Assembly: GCF_017877135.1 (NCBI RefSeq)
Contig: NZ_JAGIPH010000007.1
Span: forward strand, 1-64,000
Reading direction: 5' to 3'
Length of the DNA stretch: 64,000 nucleotides
Source of the DNA: Neorhizobium galegae
GTDB lineage: Bacteria; Pseudomonadota; Alphaproteobacteria; Rhizobiales; Rhizobiaceae
Positions within the stretch are counted from its first letter, which is position 1. Each line of letters starts with the position of its first letter. This document shows, piece after piece, positions 35,130 to 43,626 of this stretch. Position numbers and translations under genes: made by a program. Below the pieces are notes generated by a model. That model had not been told where the DNA came from. It did no database searches and worked only from the letters and a program-made list of their open reading frames with translations.

Positions 35130-35256
35130 CCTTTGTGAAAATAGGCGCGGTTCGTCCCCATCTCCCTGCAGGATGGGCGGTATTTCCGGGGCCGAATTTG
35201 TTATAGTGAAGAGAACTTGAACACCGCCTGGGCTTGGCGCCAAACGAAAGTGCTGC

Positions 35257-36033
35257 ATGACGACCAAAGAGGATGACCTCGTCGAGGACCGCCCCCATGA
35301 CGGCTTGCCACGCTATGCGCAGATCCAGAAGATCCTCGAGGATCGTCTGGCAGCGGGCATCTATCCCGTAGGGTCGCTGCTGCCGCCGGAGCTGGAACTG
35401 GCCGTCGAATTCAACAGCAGCCGCACCACCATTCGCGAGGCCTTGCGGTACCTGCGCGAACGCGGTTACGTCGAACGCCGGCAGGGCATCGGCACGCGGG
35501 TGATCTCCGATACGTCGCGGGCGACCTTCTACCAGTCCTTCGGGTCGCTTGAAGAACTGTTCCAGGTGGCGGTCGAGACCTATTACGTGGTCATGGACGT
35601 GACGACCGTCACGCTCGACAGCGAGCTTGCAGAGCTGGTCGGCGGCCTTGCCGGCGAGGAATGGATCCTCATCAATGGCGTGCGCTGGACGGAACCGGGC
35701 GGCAAGCCGATCTGCTATATTCAAAGCTATGTGCCCAAGCGCTTCGAACACGTGGTGGCGCAGTTTGCCGATCACCAGGGCCCCTTCTTCGCGCTGCTCG
35801 AGCGCTATTCCGAGGGACCGATCGAGGAAGCGGTGCAGGAGATCCGCGCCCTTCCCATGCCGGTCGAGTTCACCCGGCAACTGGGGTTGAAGCCGGGCTC
35901 GTGGTCGCTCCAGCTGCTGCGCCGCTACATGACCCAGAGCGGCGTGCTGATCGCCTCTTTCAACTGGCACCCGGCCGACCAGATGGCCTACCGGATGCGC
36001 ATCCATCGCAGCAAGGAAATGACGGGGGAGTGA
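35257..36033 (+). CDS. GntR/HutC-family regulator
   Basis: The 258-residue regulator has a winged helix at about residues 20-85 (LPPELELAVEFNSSRTTIRE) and a UTRA sensor domain after it. It is divergent from the maleate isomerase-like operon and separated by a 181-bp gap containing a perfect inverted repeat. It most likely represses that operon and responds to the pathway substrate. The gene downstream is convergent, so it is transcribed alone. Confidence 0.86.
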   Translation: MTTKEDDLVEDRPHDGLPRYAQIQKILEDRLAAGIYPVGSLLPPELELAVEFNSSRTTIREALRYLRERGYVERRQGIGTRVISDTSRATFYQSFGSLEELFQVAVETYYVVMDVTTVTLDSELAELVGGLAGEEWILINGVRWTEPGGKPICYIQSYVPKRFEHVVAQFADHQGPFFALLERYSEGPIEEAVQEIRALPMPVEFTRQLGLKPGSWSLQLLRRYMTQSGVLIASFNWHPADQMAYRMRIHRSKEMTGE

Positions 36034-36155
36034 ATTTTGCTCCCTCTGTCGCACCGCCCGGCGAGCGTTAGAAGCCTGCAGGAGTGAGCCGGATCGGCCG
36101 GACTGCTGGCTTGTGCCCGGGCGTATCGTGACGACATTTCGAGAGGCGTCGTGCA

Positions 36156-37034
36156 TCAGGCGACAAACTCCGGCCGGTAGCCACCGCTGGCATCACCGCG
36201 GATCCGCATGCCGGAATAATGCCTGAGATGCGCCGGCACCAGAAGGTCGTCGCGCGACGCTGCCTGATCGAGCAGCACATGCCGCGTGGCGATGGCCGCC
36301 TGCGGGTCGCTGCAGAAGCGGCTTGTCCAATCCGGATGAAACACCTGGACGGGGGTATGAATGGCATCGGCGCAGAAGATCGCCCGCCGATCCTGGTGGC
36401 AGAGGCAAAGGCCGAGCTGCCCGCGGGTGTGACCGGGCAGCGCCATCAGATCGAGCCCGCCTGAAACGGTAAACCCGTCATCAACGAATTCCGCCTGTCC
36501 GGCGTCCACCACCGGCTGCACGCTGTCGATGAACGAGCCGTGGTTATGGGTGCCCGGCGCGCTCTCTTCCTGATCCCGCCACAGGTCGAATTCGGCGCGG
36601 CCGATCAGATAGCGCGCTCTCGGGAAGGTCGGCACCCAGCGCCCGTCGACAAGCTTTGTATTCCAGCCCACATGGTCGGCATGCAGATGCGTGCAGAGCA
36701 CGATGTCGATATCCTCGGCCCGAAGACCGGCCGATGCCAGACGCTCAAGATAGCCCGACGCCGCCCGCTGGTGCCAGTCGGCTCGGCGCGGGCGCGGCTT
36801 GTGCTCGCCGATGCAGGTGTCGATCAGAATGTTGAGCCCGGCCGTTTGCAAAAGATGACTGTGCACGCCAAGCAGGATCGATCCCGTATCGAAATCCACG
36901 TGATGGGGCGCCAGAACCGTTTGCAGCGGCCGCAGCATCTCCACGTCACGGCCCGGGAACAGCAGATCTATCGGCAAAGCGAAGGGATCGAGATCGGCAA
37001 GCGTGCGGATGCGGGCCGGGCCGAAGGCAAACAT
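36156..37034 (-). CDS. Metallo-beta-lactamase-fold hydrolase
   Basis: The 292-residue protein has the dinuclear metal motif HLHADH (116-121), a further ligand in ALPGHTRGQ, and the aspartate in IFCADAIH. The fold covers lactonases, amidases and other hydrolases; the overall layout resembles quorum-quenching or pyridoxolactone-type lactonases. It lies last in the minus-strand unit headed by the FAD monooxygenase, 110 bp after the aldehyde dehydrogenase gene. A ring-opening lactonase step is plausible, not shown. Confidence 0.85.
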   Translation of the reverse strand: MFAFGPARIRTLADLDPFALPIDLLFPGRDVEMLRPLQTVLAPHHVDFDTGSILLGVHSHLLQTAGLNILIDTCIGEHKPRPRRADWHQRAASGYLERLASAGLRAEDIDIVLCTHLHADHVGWNTKLVDGRWVPTFPRARYLIGRAEFDLWRDQEESAPGTHNHGSFIDSVQPVVDAGQAEFVDDGFTVSGGLDLMALPGHTRGQLGLCLCHQDRRAIFCADAIHTPVQVFHPDWTSRFCSDPQAAIATRHVLLDQAASRDDLLVPAHLRHYSGMRIRGDASGGYRPEFVA

Positions 37035-37144
37035 GGGACCTCACTTCCACGAAAGGGGGTTTGTCACCGGGTTCGACCGGCGACCGCCGCAGCGTACAAC
37101 ACGCGGGCGGCAAGCCCGCCGGTGAGACGGCATGCCGCGGCCGG

Positions 37145-38653
37145 TCATTCGCCCGCCATCCCCATGCGGGGCATCATGCGCGGCGCGCGCGCGATGATCG
37201 TCGTCTTCATTTCGGTAAACATCGCCTGCGAGCCCTTGGCGCCCTCGCGACCGAGCCCTGACTGCTTGTAACCACCAAAGCCCGTGCGCAGATCCCGAAC
37301 GATCGGGGTGTTGACGAGAACGGTTCCGGTGCGAAGCGCCGACGCCGTCCGCATGGCGCGCTCCAGATTGCCGGTCCACACATAACCGACGAGACCGAAC
37401 TCGCTCTCATTGGCCTTGGTGATCACCTCCTCTTCCTCGTCAAAGACCTGAAGGGCGGCGAAAGGCCCAAAAATTTCTTCGCGGCAGATGGCGATGTCGT
37501 TTGACGGGGCCAGCATCGCGGTCGGCTCGAAGAAATAGCCGGCGTTCACGTTGCTATAGCGATGGCCACCACAGAGCAGGCTTGCTCCTTCCGCGATGCC
37601 GCTCTCGGCATAGCGTGCCATCCGCTCGCGCTGCGCCTGGTTGATCATCGGGCCGATCTCGGTGCCGTCCACCAGCGGGTCGCCGATCTTCAAGGCCTTG
37701 GTGCGACGGGTAAAGCTGTCGATAAAGCGGTCGGCGATCTTGCGCTCGACAAAAATGCGGCTGCCGGCCAGGCACATCTGGCCATTGTTCATGAAGGAAC
37801 TCATCATCGCCGCATCAAGCGCCTGGTCGAAATCGGCATCGGCAAAAACGATATTGGCCGATTTCCCGCCAAGCTCCATGGCCGAACCTTTAATGCCCTT
37901 GGCGAGCGAGCCGAGGATCGCAGCCCCGGTGACCGTGCCGCCGGTAAAGGACGCCATGTCGATGCCCGGATGGGATACGAGCGCAGTGCCGGTCACCTGA
38001 CCACGGCCGTTGACGAGGTTGACCACGCCCTTCGGCAGGATGCCCTCGATCAGTTCCACCACGCGGGTCACGGTAAGCGGTGTCAGTTCCGAGGGCTTGA
38101 CCACGCAGCTATTGCCGAAGGCGAGCGCACCGGCCATCTTCATCGCGGTGAGCCCAAGCGGCATGTTCCACGGACCGATGAGCGCGCAGACGCCGATCGG
38201 CTCATAGGTCACCATGCTCATCAGCCCGGGCTCCTGGGTAAACACCTCGCCACCCGACTGGTTGATGTATTCGGCGAAGAACCGGAAATTATAGGCCGCG
38301 CGCGGAATATGGACGTGGCGCGTCTGGCTGAGCGGAATGCCGGTGTTGATCGTCTCCAGCACGGCCAGTTCGTCGGCATGGGCAAGGATGACATCATGGA
38401 TGGCAAGCAGGGCTTTCTGCCGTTCGGCAACGGTTGCGCGTCCCCAGGGCCCTGCATCGAACGCCTGTCGGGCCGCGACCACGGCCCGGTCCACCTCATA
38501 GGCGCTCGATTCGCAGAGTGTCGCGACCCTCTGCTCGGTCGTCGGATCGATGACCGCAATCTCGGCTGCGCCCGACGGATCGCTGAACTGACCGGCCACA
38601 TAGCCGCGGATCACGAGGGGGCTTCGGTTCAATTCGTCGCGTCGGTGCTGCAC
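37145..38653 (-). CDS. Aldehyde dehydrogenase, GTG start
   Basis: The 502-residue NAD(P)-dependent aldehyde dehydrogenase has GPWNMPL, the catalytic glutamate in MELGGKSANIV, the catalytic cysteine in NNGQMCLAGSR and EEIFGPFA. No ATG fits the N-terminus. I chose GTG at 38653 (V-Q-H-R-R-D-E-L), with GAGGGA six bases upstream; this gives the usual family length and leaves a short 35-bp gap to the FadR regulator stop. Related enzymes oxidise semialdehydes in aromatic catabolism or betaine aldehyde. Confidence 0.88.
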   Translation of the reverse strand: MQHRRDELNRSPLVIRGYVAGQFSDPSGAAEIAVIDPTTEQRVATLCESSAYEVDRAVVAARQAFDAGPWGRATVAERQKALLAIHDVILAHADELAVLETINTGIPLSQTRHVHIPRAAYNFRFFAEYINQSGGEVFTQEPGLMSMVTYEPIGVCALIGPWNMPLGLTAMKMAGALAFGNSCVVKPSELTPLTVTRVVELIEGILPKGVVNLVNGRGQVTGTALVSHPGIDMASFTGGTVTGAAILGSLAKGIKGSAMELGGKSANIVFADADFDQALDAAMMSSFMNNGQMCLAGSRIFVERKIADRFIDSFTRRTKALKIGDPLVDGTEIGPMINQAQRERMARYAESGIAEGASLLCGGHRYSNVNAGYFFEPTAMLAPSNDIAICREEIFGPFAALQVFDEEEEVITKANESEFGLVGYVWTGNLERAMRTASALRTGTVLVNTPIVRDLRTGFGGYKQSGLGREGAKGSQAMFTEMKTTIIARAPRMMPRMGMAGE

Positions 38654-38688
38654 TGGCTGTCCCTCAAGCGCTTTTGCGCAATTATTTC

Positions 38689-39408
38689 TTAGCGGTTGGG
38701 GCCGCGGTTCGTGTCCCGCGGCTTCGGCTTGGTCGAAAGAATGTGGCCGGACATGGCAGCGGCCGCCCATTCGCTGTTGCGGGCGCTGAGCGCGGCGTGG
38801 ATGTCGCGGTGCTGGCGATTGGAGCGCACGACATCGACGCGCTGGTCCATGACGAACTGCTTGACGAGAATGAGCGGAAGCGCTGCGGCAGGCGCCGTCA
38901 ATCGCTTCAACTGTGCCGAACGGGTCGCATCGATGATGGCGCCGTGAAACTCGGTGTTGAGCGCCAGGAACCGCTCGGCGACCACGCTGCTCGTGTCCGT
39001 CTCGATCTCGGCCATGGCGTCGATCAGATGCTGCAGGCGGGCAAGCTCGGCCGGCGTGATCTTCTGCGCGGCAATGGACGCGGCATACGCCTCGTGCTGC
39101 GCACGAATGTCGAAGATGATCGACACTTCCTCGGGCGAGAAATTCGTCACGAAACGGTGGCGGTTGCTGACGGTCGCCAGCCCCTCGGTGGCAAGCCGGC
39201 GCAAGGCCTCGCGCACCGGCGTGCGGCTGGTGCCGGTCATGGCCGCCAGCATTTCCTCCGGAAGATGATCGCCCGGCTTCAGTTCGCCGCGCAGGATCGC
39301 CCGACGAATGCCCTGATAGGCCTTTTCGACCGGTCGCTGCAGATCGGCATCATCCTGATCGCTGCTCTCCGGCTGGCCGGCCAGATCATCTTCCGAAGTC
39401 TCATTCAT
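38689..39408 (-). CDS. GntR/FadR-family regulator of the monooxygenase cluster
   Basis: The 239-residue regulator has a winged helix (LPEEMLAAMTGTSRTPVREALRRL) and a helical FCD domain (FHGAIIDATRS). Its ATG at 39408 overlaps the stop of the CE4 hydrolase gene (ATGA). FadR/VanR-type proteins bind TTGTnnACAA-like palindromes, and two such sites lie in the 42329-42706 gap that separates this unit from the Liv transporter. It is therefore the prime candidate to control both directions. Confidence 0.87.
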   Translation of the reverse strand: MNETSEDDLAGQPESSDQDDADLQRPVEKAYQGIRRAILRGELKPGDHLPEEMLAAMTGTSRTPVREALRRLATEGLATVSNRHRFVTNFSPEEVSIIFDIRAQHEAYAASIAAQKITPAELARLQHLIDAMAEIETDTSSVVAERFLALNTEFHGAIIDATRSAQLKRLTAPAAALPLILVKQFVMDQRVDVVRSNRQHRDIHAALSARNSEWAAAAMSGHILSTKPKPRDTNRGPNR

Positions 39409-40319
39409 CGCGTTTTCACCTCGATATGGTCGGCATGGTTGTCCATGTACCAGGCCGCGATCTCCTCGCGGGTGGTAAACCATACATCATCGAACTGCTT
39501 GGCGTAGCGAATGAAGTCCCGCAGCGCCCGAATGCGGTACGGTTGCCCGATCACATGCGGATGCAGTCCGATATTCATGAACTTGCCGGTCATCGCGCTC
39601 TCGGCATACAGCCAGTCGAACTGTTCCTTGAACATCTGAAGACCACCTTCGGCCCCGAGCCCCTGGCGCAGGAAGCTGAAGTCGTTGACTTCGGACGTAT
39701 AGGAGACAGACACCATCGGCTTGCCGCTGCGGGTCTGCACCATGTAGGGCTGGTCATCGTTGAGGAGGTCGCAGATATAGATCAGGCCCTCTTCGGCAAG
39801 GATGTCGATGGTATTGAGCGTCGAGCGCAGGGAACTGGAGAGCCAGCCCTTGGCCTTGAAGCCGCAGAACTCCTCATAGACCTTGAGGGTGGCGCGAATG
39901 ACCTCGCGCTCCTTGTCCTCATCGAACATGTTGTCGGTCAGGAGCTCGCTCTGCACATAGTTATGGGCTACGATCTCCCAGCCGCGGTCCAGCGCAGCCT
40001 GAACGACCTGCGGCCGTTCCAGCGCCATCTTGGCATTGATGGTGCAGCTGGACGGCACGCCTTCTGCGTCGAAAATGTCGAACATGCGCCAGACGCCGAC
40101 GCGCTGACCGTATTCCCGCCAGGTATAATTGGCATTGTCATAGACATTGCCGGGAAGATCGCCGCCGACAATGCTCGGGCCGCCGGGATAGTAAGGCTTC
40201 GGCGTATCGCGGACCGGATCCCAGTATTCGAAATTGGTGGTGAGGATGACCGCAAGGCGCTTGCCGTTCGGCCATTTCAAGGGCTTGCGCTCGCTGATCG
40301 GAATGAAGTCGTAATGCAT
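39405..40319 (-). CDS. CE4/PuuE-like polysaccharide deacetylase-fold hydrolase
   Basis: The 304-residue protein belongs with PuuE-like, cytoplasmic CE4-fold enzymes (allantoinase or imidase type) rather than secreted chitin deacetylases, as there is no signal peptide. The canonical TFDDG is replaced by TTNFEYWD (about 27-34), and the histidine motif region reads EIVAHNYVQSE. GLHPHVIGQPYR near the end is typical of the group. I preferred the ATG at 40319 with GAGAAAAG upstream to a TTG seven codons earlier. It probably hydrolyses a cyclic amide or formamide. Confidence 0.82.
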   Translation of the reverse strand: MHYDFIPISERKPLKWPNGKRLAVILTTNFEYWDPVRDTPKPYYPGGPSIVGGDLPGNVYDNANYTWREYGQRVGVWRMFDIFDAEGVPSSCTINAKMALERPQVVQAALDRGWEIVAHNYVQSELLTDNMFDEDKEREVIRATLKVYEEFCGFKAKGWLSSSLRSTLNTIDILAEEGLIYICDLLNDDQPYMVQTRSGKPMVSVSYTSEVNDFSFLRQGLGAEGGLQMFKEQFDWLYAESAMTGKFMNIGLHPHVIGQPYRIRALRDFIRYAKQFDDVWFTTREEIAAWYMDNHADHIEVKTR

Positions 40320-40336
40320 GGCTTTTCTCGACTGGT

Positions 40337-41083
40337 TCAATGATGGGACAGGAGCGAGCCAAAGCCCTGCACCTTGTCGTCAATGCCGTTCTGACGCAGC
40401 GCATACCAGTAGGTTGCGGTGTTGATGGCGATCACCGGCTTGTCGAGCCAGAATTCAGCAAGGCCCGCAACACGCGCCATAGCCAGATTGGTACCGACCT
40501 GCACGATCGCTTCCACACTGGAATCATTGACCTCGTTGATGCTGTCGCGCAGTTCGGCTTCGCTGACATGGGCGATCAGCATCGGGCTTTCGCAGCGCAG
40601 GCCCTTGAGATGCACCACCTCGTAGCCGCAATCGGCAAAGAACTTGACCACCTGGGCGTCGCCGACCGGCATATAGGGGGTAACGACGCCGATGCGCTTG
40701 ATATCGCCGTATTTGGCCAGCGCCGCCTGGCACGCGTCCGAGCCCATGGTCACCTTCACGCCGGCGCGCTCCTCCACGCGCTTTTGCAGCTGTGCGGAAC
40801 CGTCGAGACCGTCCCAAAAGGTTTCCGCCGACATGCCCATCACCAGATGGTCCGGGCGGCAGGTCATGACCGAATCGATCGACTCCATGATCGCGCCGCG
40901 GATATTGTCGATGAGCTTGAGAAAATCCTCGTCGCTATGGACCGGATCGTCCGGGATGGTGATGCGCGAGAAATGGTTGGTCACACCAACCGGGCTCATG
41001 CGGTCGAATTCGGGCTGCACGGATGTATTGGTCGAAGGCGCAATGACGCCGAATTTCTTGCGATAACCGAGGCTGTCCACCAT
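40337..41083 (-). CDS. Asp/Glu racemase superfamily protein lacking both catalytic cysteines
   Basis: The 248-residue protein aligns with the maleate isomerase-like protein encoded at 34329-35075 (FGVIAPSTNTSVQPEFDRM; TATYWYALRQNGI), but both active-site cysteines are changed: the first position reads MGMSAETFW (Met84) and the second VQVGTNL (Gly197). It therefore cannot use the two-thiol racemase/isomerase mechanism. It may be a lyase, decarboxylase or hydrolase. The ATG at 41083 has AAAGGA upstream; a TTG seven codons earlier is less likely. It lies between the FAD monooxygenase and the CE4 hydrolase. Confidence 0.8.
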   Translation of the reverse strand: MVDSLGYRKKFGVIAPSTNTSVQPEFDRMSPVGVTNHFSRITIPDDPVHSDEDFLKLIDNIRGAIMESIDSVMTCRPDHLVMGMSAETFWDGLDGSAQLQKRVEERAGVKVTMGSDACQAALAKYGDIKRIGVVTPYMPVGDAQVVKFFADCGYEVVHLKGLRCESPMLIAHVSEAELRDSINEVNDSSVEAIVQVGTNLAMARVAGLAEFWLDKPVIAINTATYWYALRQNGIDDKVQGFGSLLSHH

Positions 41084-41119
41084 GTCTTTATGTCCTTTGT
41101 TCAAAATTGCTGTGTGAAT

Positions 41120-42328
41120 TCAGGCAACGTTTTCCAGCTCGCGCAGCGACTGGATCATCGACGAGCGCATCAGGTAGGCCTTGTGCTTTTTCGGATCGTC
41201 GACGATGCGGCGCAGTTCATCGTGGTAGGCTGCGCGGGCAGCCGGATCATTTTCCGCCATCATCTTGCGATTGCGCAGAGACTGTTCCTGGACGGTCTCG
41301 ATCGCCACCTTCCGGCGCTGGCGATTGTAGCGCTCGGTAATGTCGAGCGGTGCGCGGCCATGCCAGACTTCGGCCAGCTTGTCGCAGAGGTTCACGGCGT
41401 CGTGGATGCCGCCATTCATGCCCATGCCGCCGAGCGGATTGTTGAGATGGGCCGCATCGCCGGCCAGGAAAATACGACCTGCGACATAGGTGGCGGCGAC
41501 GCGCTGATGCACCCGGTAGGCCGTGGCGTGGACAACATCATAGGCGCCCGGCTTCGGGCAGAGCGCCTGCAGACGGCGCTCCATCACGGCCGGATCCTTG
41601 ATCTGCTCGTCCGTCTGGTTCGGGTCGGTCGGCAAAAGCACGCGCCAGAGCGACGGCGTGCGCAACAGGACGGCCCATTCGCTGGGATCGGTCAGATAGG
41701 CGATAGGCGCCAGATCCCCGATCGCCTCGTCGAAACGGAACGAGGTCGACATCGACAGGAAGATTTCCGGGATCGTCAGCCCGTCAAAGGCAATGTCGAG
41801 TGACTTGCGCACCGCGCTTCGCGCCCCGTCGCAGGCAATCAGATATTGTCCGGACAATTGGTCCTGCGAGCCATCGGCCTGTCGCTCGATGGTGAGCGTT
41901 ACGCCGGCGTCATCCTGCGCGACGCTCAGCGCCTTTGCCCCGTAGATCAGCTCGATCCGGTCATCGGCCTCGATCAGGGCCCGCAACTCTTCCGACAGCT
42001 TCCACTGCTCGCACTGAAGGCGATAGGGATGGTTTGTCTCCCCCTCCAGAATACCGAGATCGAAGGTGGCAATGACGCCTTCCTTGCGGTCGCGAAACTG
42101 CCAGGTCGGGCAGACAAGGCCCCGTTCGACGAGCTTTTTGCTGATATCGAAGCGGTCCAGCATGTCGAGGGTCGGCGGATGGAAGGTGGAGGCCCGCAGA
42201 TCCGTCGGCAGATCAGGGCTGGTCTCCACAATGGTCACGGGGATGCCGGCCCTGGACAGGCAGCAGGCGGACACAAGGCCGACCGGGCCGGCACCCACGA
42301 TCAGAACACGATCTTTTTTCAGCGTCAT
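41120..42328 (-). CDS. FAD-dependent aromatic-type monooxygenase
   Basis: The 402-residue class A flavoprotein monooxygenase has the FAD Rossmann motif VGAGPVG (about 11-17), the ACDGARSAVRKSL motif and GDAAHLNNPLGGMGMNGGIHDA near residues 280-300, as in 4-hydroxybenzoate and hydroxynicotinate hydroxylases. The ATG at 42328 was chosen over one 14 residues upstream. It heads the minus-strand unit behind FadR-type sites. It probably hydroxylates, or oxidatively decarboxylates, an aromatic or N-heterocyclic acid; the substrate is unknown. Confidence 0.87.
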   Translation of the reverse strand: MTLKKDRVLIVGAGPVGLVSACCLSRAGIPVTIVETSPDLPTDLRASTFHPPTLDMLDRFDISKKLVERGLVCPTWQFRDRKEGVIATFDLGILEGETNHPYRLQCEQWKLSEELRALIEADDRIELIYGAKALSVAQDDAGVTLTIERQADGSQDQLSGQYLIACDGARSAVRKSLDIAFDGLTIPEIFLSMSTSFRFDEAIGDLAPIAYLTDPSEWAVLLRTPSLWRVLLPTDPNQTDEQIKDPAVMERRLQALCPKPGAYDVVHATAYRVHQRVAATYVAGRIFLAGDAAHLNNPLGGMGMNGGIHDAVNLCDKLAEVWHGRAPLDITERYNRQRRKVAIETVQEQSLRNRKMMAENDPAARAAYHDELRRIVDDPKKHKAYLMRSSMIQSLRELENVA

Positions 42329-42381
42329 TATCAGTAATTCTCCGCCAATGTTTCCCTTGACAAGGGTCAAGTGCTAACTCA

Positions 42382-42391
42382 TTGTGTACAA
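42382..42391. promoter_or_regulatory. FadR-type operator, monooxygenase side
   Basis: TTGTGTACAA is a near-perfect palindrome about 55 bp before the monooxygenase ATG. It differs by one base from the site at 42679-42688. Confidence 0.55.
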
Positions 42392-42678
42392 CATGTCACG
42401 ACATTTAAAGAGACAATTTTGAAAATGTCGCGATTTTTGAGTTCAGCGAAACGTCCGCGACCGGAACAAGGAAAACCGGCCGCAACAGACAGGCGCTCGC
42501 TGCGCGTCGAGAAAAACGAGGCGCCATAAGGCGTCCAACGGTGGGAACCAAGCTTTTGAACGGGACTTTGACGGGGAGAATCCCGCTTTTCTCCTAGAGT
42601 GATCTGAGCGCTGGCCGGGCGGCTTGCGGCATGACCATGTGCCGCTTTTCTGTGCTTTTGCACCTTGCCCTGCTTTGT

Positions 42679-42688
42679 TTGTATACAA
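42679..42688. promoter_or_regulatory. FadR-type operator, Liv side
   Basis: TTGTATACAA is a perfect palindrome (extending to TTTGTATACAAA) ending 18 bp before the livH ATG, where binding would block transcription. It fits the TTGTnnACAA form used by FadR/VanR-type GntR regulators, one of which is encoded in the divergent unit. Confidence 0.6.
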
Positions 42689-42706
42689 AACTTGTGAGAA
42701 AAGCTG

Positions 42707-43624
42707 ATGCTGTTAATACAACAAGTGCTGAATGGGGTCATGCTCGGGAGCGTCTACGTGACGGTCGCCGTCGCCTTTACCCTGACCATCGGCGTGTTGA
42801 ACTTCCTCAACTTCACCATCCCGACCCTGTTCATGCTGTCGGGCATGGCCGCCTGGGCGCTGACCAAGTGGGGCATTCCCTTCGGGCTCTCGCAGGCTCT
42901 GCCATGGCCGCTTGCGCTTGCCGCTGCAGTTGTCATGACAATTGTAGCCTCGCTGATCGTCGAGCGTTTCACCTTCCGCTACATGAAGACGAAATACGGC
43001 GATGCCACCGAACATGCGATCCCGTTGGTCAGCTCCCTCGGCTTTCTCCTCATCATCGAAAACCTGATCCGCATCGGCTACGGCACGGATGCGCAGCGCA
43101 TGGCAGCCGTCAGCTGGGACACCACGGTCAATCTCGGTGGCCTATTGCTGCGCGCGCCGCAACTTATCAGCCTGTGTGTGGCGCTCGTCATCGTTTCGGG
43201 GCTCAACTGGGTGCTGAAGCACAGCCGCATCGGGCGCGGCCTGCGCGCGATTGCCGAAAACCCCGATGCTGCCAACATCCTCGGCGTCGATTCCAGGCGC
43301 CTCGTCCCGGTCATCTTCATGCTGACGGGCCTGCTGTGCGGGCTGGCGGGCATCCTCTTTGCGATCAATTACGGCGAAGTGTCGCCGCAGATGGGCGAGG
43401 ACATCGGCTCCAAGGCCATCGCCGGCATGGTCATCGGCGGGCTGGGCTCGATCTGGGGCGCGGTTCTTGGCGGCCTGATCATCGGCATCACTGAAATGAT
43501 GACCATCCATTTCTTCGGTGCCGATACCGTGCAGGTCGCCGTGTGGGGCCTACTCCTCGTCGCGCTCTTTGTGCGGCCACAGGGCCTTCTCGGCCACCAT
43601 TCCATCGGCAAGGGGAAGCTTTGA
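42707..43624 (+). CDS. livH: Branched-chain amino-acid-type ABC permease LivH
   Basis: The 305-residue inner-membrane permease has about eight helices and opens with the LivH pattern QQVLNGVMLGSVYVTVAVAFTL shortened by family convention. It includes RAIAENPDAANILGVD, the cytoplasmic loop contacting the ATPases. The ATG is at 42707. It begins the plus-strand transport unit, divergent from the monooxygenase. Liv-type importers in catabolic clusters often carry aromatic acids, amides or urea rather than leucine, so the symbol denotes family only. Confidence 0.88.
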   Translation: MLLIQQVLNGVMLGSVYVTVAVAFTLTIGVLNFLNFTIPTLFMLSGMAAWALTKWGIPFGLSQALPWPLALAAAVVMTIVASLIVERFTFRYMKTKYGDATEHAIPLVSSLGFLLIIENLIRIGYGTDAQRMAAVSWDTTVNLGGLLLRAPQLISLCVALVIVSGLNWVLKHSRIGRGLRAIAENPDAANILGVDSRRLVPVIFMLTGLLCGLAGILFAINYGEVSPQMGEDIGSKAIAGMVIGGLGSIWGAVLGGLIIGITEMMTIHFFGADTVQVAVWGLLLVALFVRPQGLLGHHSIGKGKL

Positions 43625-43626
43625 CC

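Larger units (their letters stand above)
42329..42706. other. Divergent 378-bp regulatory gap, monooxygenase unit / Liv transporter
   Basis: No convincing gene is present; a 120-codon minus-strand frame spans the gap but crosses the operators and livH start. Visible signals are two FadR-type palindromes (42382-42391 and 42679-42688), an inverted repeat CTTGAC-AAGG-GTCAAG at 42356-42371, and a -35-like TTGACG at 42568-42573 without a good -10. Confidence 0.5.

Noticed and set aside
32770..42328. Nicotinate degradation (maleamate pathway)
   Set aside because: An FAD monooxygenase, an isochorismatase-fold amidase and a maleate isomerase-like protein are present, but the dihydroxypyridine dioxygenase and the alpha/beta-fold deformylase are not, and the genes are in separately regulated units.
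36156..42328. Vitamin B6 degradation (pyridoxolactonase plus pyridine-ring monooxygenase)
   Set aside because: The metallo-beta-lactamase-fold protein and flavoprotein fit loosely, but the aminotransferase, pyridoxal dehydrogenase and decarboxylase are missing.
42379..42741. 120-codon minus-strand frame in the divergent gap
   Set aside because: It crosses both FadR-type operators and the livH start and has no recognisable features.
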